A stretch of 64,000 nt of DNA from Desulfobacterales bacterium (GTDB lineage Bacteria > Desulfobacterota > Desulfobacteria > Desulfobacterales > JAHEIW01). Within the stretch, counting starts at the first letter, position 1. Each line of letters starts with the position of its first letter. A program made the translations under genes and the position numbers. This document shows, piece after piece, positions 62,658-64,000 of the stretch. The notes beneath the pieces are model-generated. The model saw only the letters and a list, made by a program, of their open reading frames with translations. It was not told the DNA's origin and ran no database searches. The stretch covers positions 1 through 64,000 of the forward strand of contig JASJAN010000008.1 in assembly GCA_030066985.1 (NCBI GenBank). The letters are read 5' to 3'.

Positions 62658-64000
62658 ATGTTCACTAAAGACGGTCTGAATATGGATTCGAAAAACATAA
62701 GATGTCGAAGCTTATGGCGTCCTCGGATGATTGGCTTTTGCGGTTTTATAATAGCCCTCCTGCTATGGGGTGCTTTGCCGACCTACGGTGACATTGATCT
62801 GGCCGACGAGCCCTTGTTTACCAAAGTCAATCCACCTCCTACCAACCTCATGATCGTACAGGATGACTCGGGCAGCATGACCTATGAGATCCTGGTTAAG
62901 GATATGTATGATGGGCAGTTTCCCAACCCGAACAGTACCTCCACACAGGGATATTGCTATGTTTTTGATGATATGAAGGATGGTGTCAACTATAACGATG
63001 AATGGCGATATCTGGGTGAAGAAGGCCGCAAATACTGGCGCTCGCAGTGGCATGAATACAATGTGGTTTACTACAATCCCTATACCATCTATAATCCCTG
63101 GCCCGACTACAGCGGAAAATCCTTCGTGCCGGCGGATACTGAAAAGCCACTGGTTCATCCCCTGCAAACCAAAACCCTCGACCTGGATAAAAAGGCTTTT
63201 AATGTTGACGGAGTCACCATCCCCTGGGCCCACTATTTTGTCAAATCAATAGATGGCCGCGTTTATCTGATAATCATGGATGCAGACAACGAAGAGAATC
63301 TATATTATACTTTCACCACCGATGGCGGCATAGAGCCCCTTGACAAGATACAAACCCTGACGCTTGTGTCGGATCCCCCGGAAGATATCTACCGTGATTA
63401 TAATTCAGATCGCCAGAATTTTGCCAATTGGTTTACCTATCACCGTCGGCGCGAATTTGTGGCCAAGGCCGCTATCGCCCGGGTCATGACAAACCCGGAC
63501 TTGACCGATGTGCGTATGGGCATACTGGGGATTAACAATAAAGTCGTTGTTCCCTTAAAGCCGGTCAGAGCGGTAATCGGCGGTGAATTTAATGATGATA
63601 CCGACACCCTGTTGGAAAATCTGTATGCCTACACATCCAGAGGGGGTACCCCGCTCAAACAGGGGCTTGAAAAAGTGGGTGAATATTACCAGGCCAATGA
63701 TGGTACTTTGGAAGGCGTTAAAGGGGATCTCCCCTATCCGTCAGTGGGAGGTGCCTGTCAGCAAGCCTTTACCCTCGTTGTTACCGATGGCTATTACAGC
63801 GACGAAAGCCATATCTTTAAAGGCAATACAGATGGCAGTAAAGCAGATCCCTATGGGAATTGGGGTGGCGGCAGTGAGCCCTATGAGGATAAATATAAGG
63901 ATTCTTTAGCGGATATTGCCATGTATTTTTACGCCGAAGATCTTCGTCCGGGACTGGAAAATCTGGTACCGACCAATAAATGGGATCAGGCTGCCCATCA
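62658..64000 (+). CDS. pilY1: PilY1-like protein (second set), 3' truncated by window edge
   Basis: The frame from the ATG at 62658 stays open to the window end (about 447 residues). CAGGAGAG lies upstream of the ATG. A signal segment (IGFCGFIIALLLWGALPTYG) precedes the von Willebrand A-type MIDAS sequence NLMIVQDDSGSMTYE, then TLVVTDGYYSDES-type residues further on. It parallels the PilY1 at 55487. The propeller domain would be beyond the window. Being downstream of the riboswitch, it is predicted to respond to the cyclic dinucleotide. Confidence 0.85.
   Translation, partial: MFTKDGLNMDSKNIRCRSLWRPRMIGFCGFIIALLLWGALPTYGDIDLADEPLFTKVNPPPTNLMIVQDDSGSMTYEILVKDMYDGQFPNPNSTSTQGYCYVFDDMKDGVNYNDEWRYLGEEGRKYWRSQWHEYNVVYYNPYTIYNPWPDYSGKSFVPADTEKPLVHPLQTKTLDLDKKAFNVDGVTIPWAHYFVKSIDGRVYLIIMDADNEENLYYTFTTDGGIEPLDKIQTLTLVSDPPEDIYRDYNSDRQNFANWFTYHRRREFVAKAAIARVMTNPDLTDVRMGILGINNKVVVPLKPVRAVIGGEFNDDTDTLLENLYAYTSRGGTPLKQGLEKVGEYYQANDGTLEGVKGDLPYPSVGGACQQAFTLVVTDGYYSDESHIFKGNTDGSKADPYGNWGGGSEPYEDKYKDSLADIAMYFYAEDLRPGLENLVPTNKWDQAAH

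Overview
The window looks like a chromosomal segment from an anaerobic Gram-negative bacterium, most likely a Desulfobacterota (Deltaproteobacteria) member of the Desulfobacterales type. The assignment rests on gene content: kdsB (Gram-negative lipopolysaccharide chemistry), a tungsten-type aldehyde ferredoxin oxidoreductase, type IV minor-pilin/PilY1 clusters with sigma54-type promoters and a GEMM-I riboswitch, and the order rho-rpmE-prfA-prmC-rpsB-tsf-pyrH-frr-uppS-cdsA-dxr-rseP-purL-purQ. No rRNA or marker phylogeny was available, so the taxonomy is inferred.

Layout. (1) 0-12.4 kb is a surface-polysaccharide locus: NeuC- and NeuA-like nonulosonate genes, an asparagine synthase, two sulfotransferases, a glycosyltransferase fused to a zinc alcohol dehydrogenase, two D-2-hydroxyacid dehydrogenases, KdsB and a GT-B-like polymer transferase. 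(2) 12.5-18.6 kb holds a secreted unknown protein, AOR, a Tat-exported rubrerythrin-like protein, a sigma54-promoted membrane protein and an MscS channel. (3) 18.8-23.9 kb is a divergent module: a membrane-spanning OmpA-family protein plus a coiled-coil protein on one side, and a Ras-like GTPase plus a sigma54 enhancer-binding regulator on the other, followed by a tiny zinc-ribbon gene with its own sigma54-like promoter. (4) 23.9-32.2 kb carries an aminotransferase, a CheD-like protein lacking its catalytic residues coupled to an HDOD gene, a lipoprotein, an E1-like/ubiquitin-like pair, an AEC transporter and two nucleotide-sugar epimerases. (5) 32.4-53.0 kb is housekeeping: tRNA-Arg, folC, rpsU, adk, a CCA-adding-type enzyme, rho, translation genes, isoprenoid and phospholipid genes, rseP and purL/purQ. 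(6) 53.3-64 kb contains two successive minor pilin operons (FimT/GspH, PilV, PilW, PilX, PilY1). Both have sigma54-type promoters. The second has a cyclic-dinucleotide riboswitch whose 3' strand overlaps a terminator hairpin directly before the first start codon; its pilY1 runs off the window end.

Two layers of non-coding structure stand out. Many intergenic gaps hold long imperfect inverted repeats built from short repeated words, several of them inside the core operon between uppS, cdsA, dxr, rseP, purL and purQ. A small CCGCC-N3-GGCGG palindrome occurs in two of these elements and also in the P2 hairpin of the riboswitch. The best candidates for an undescribed system are the GTPase/OmpA/coiled-coil/sigma54-regulator module and the riboswitch-controlled second pilin operon.
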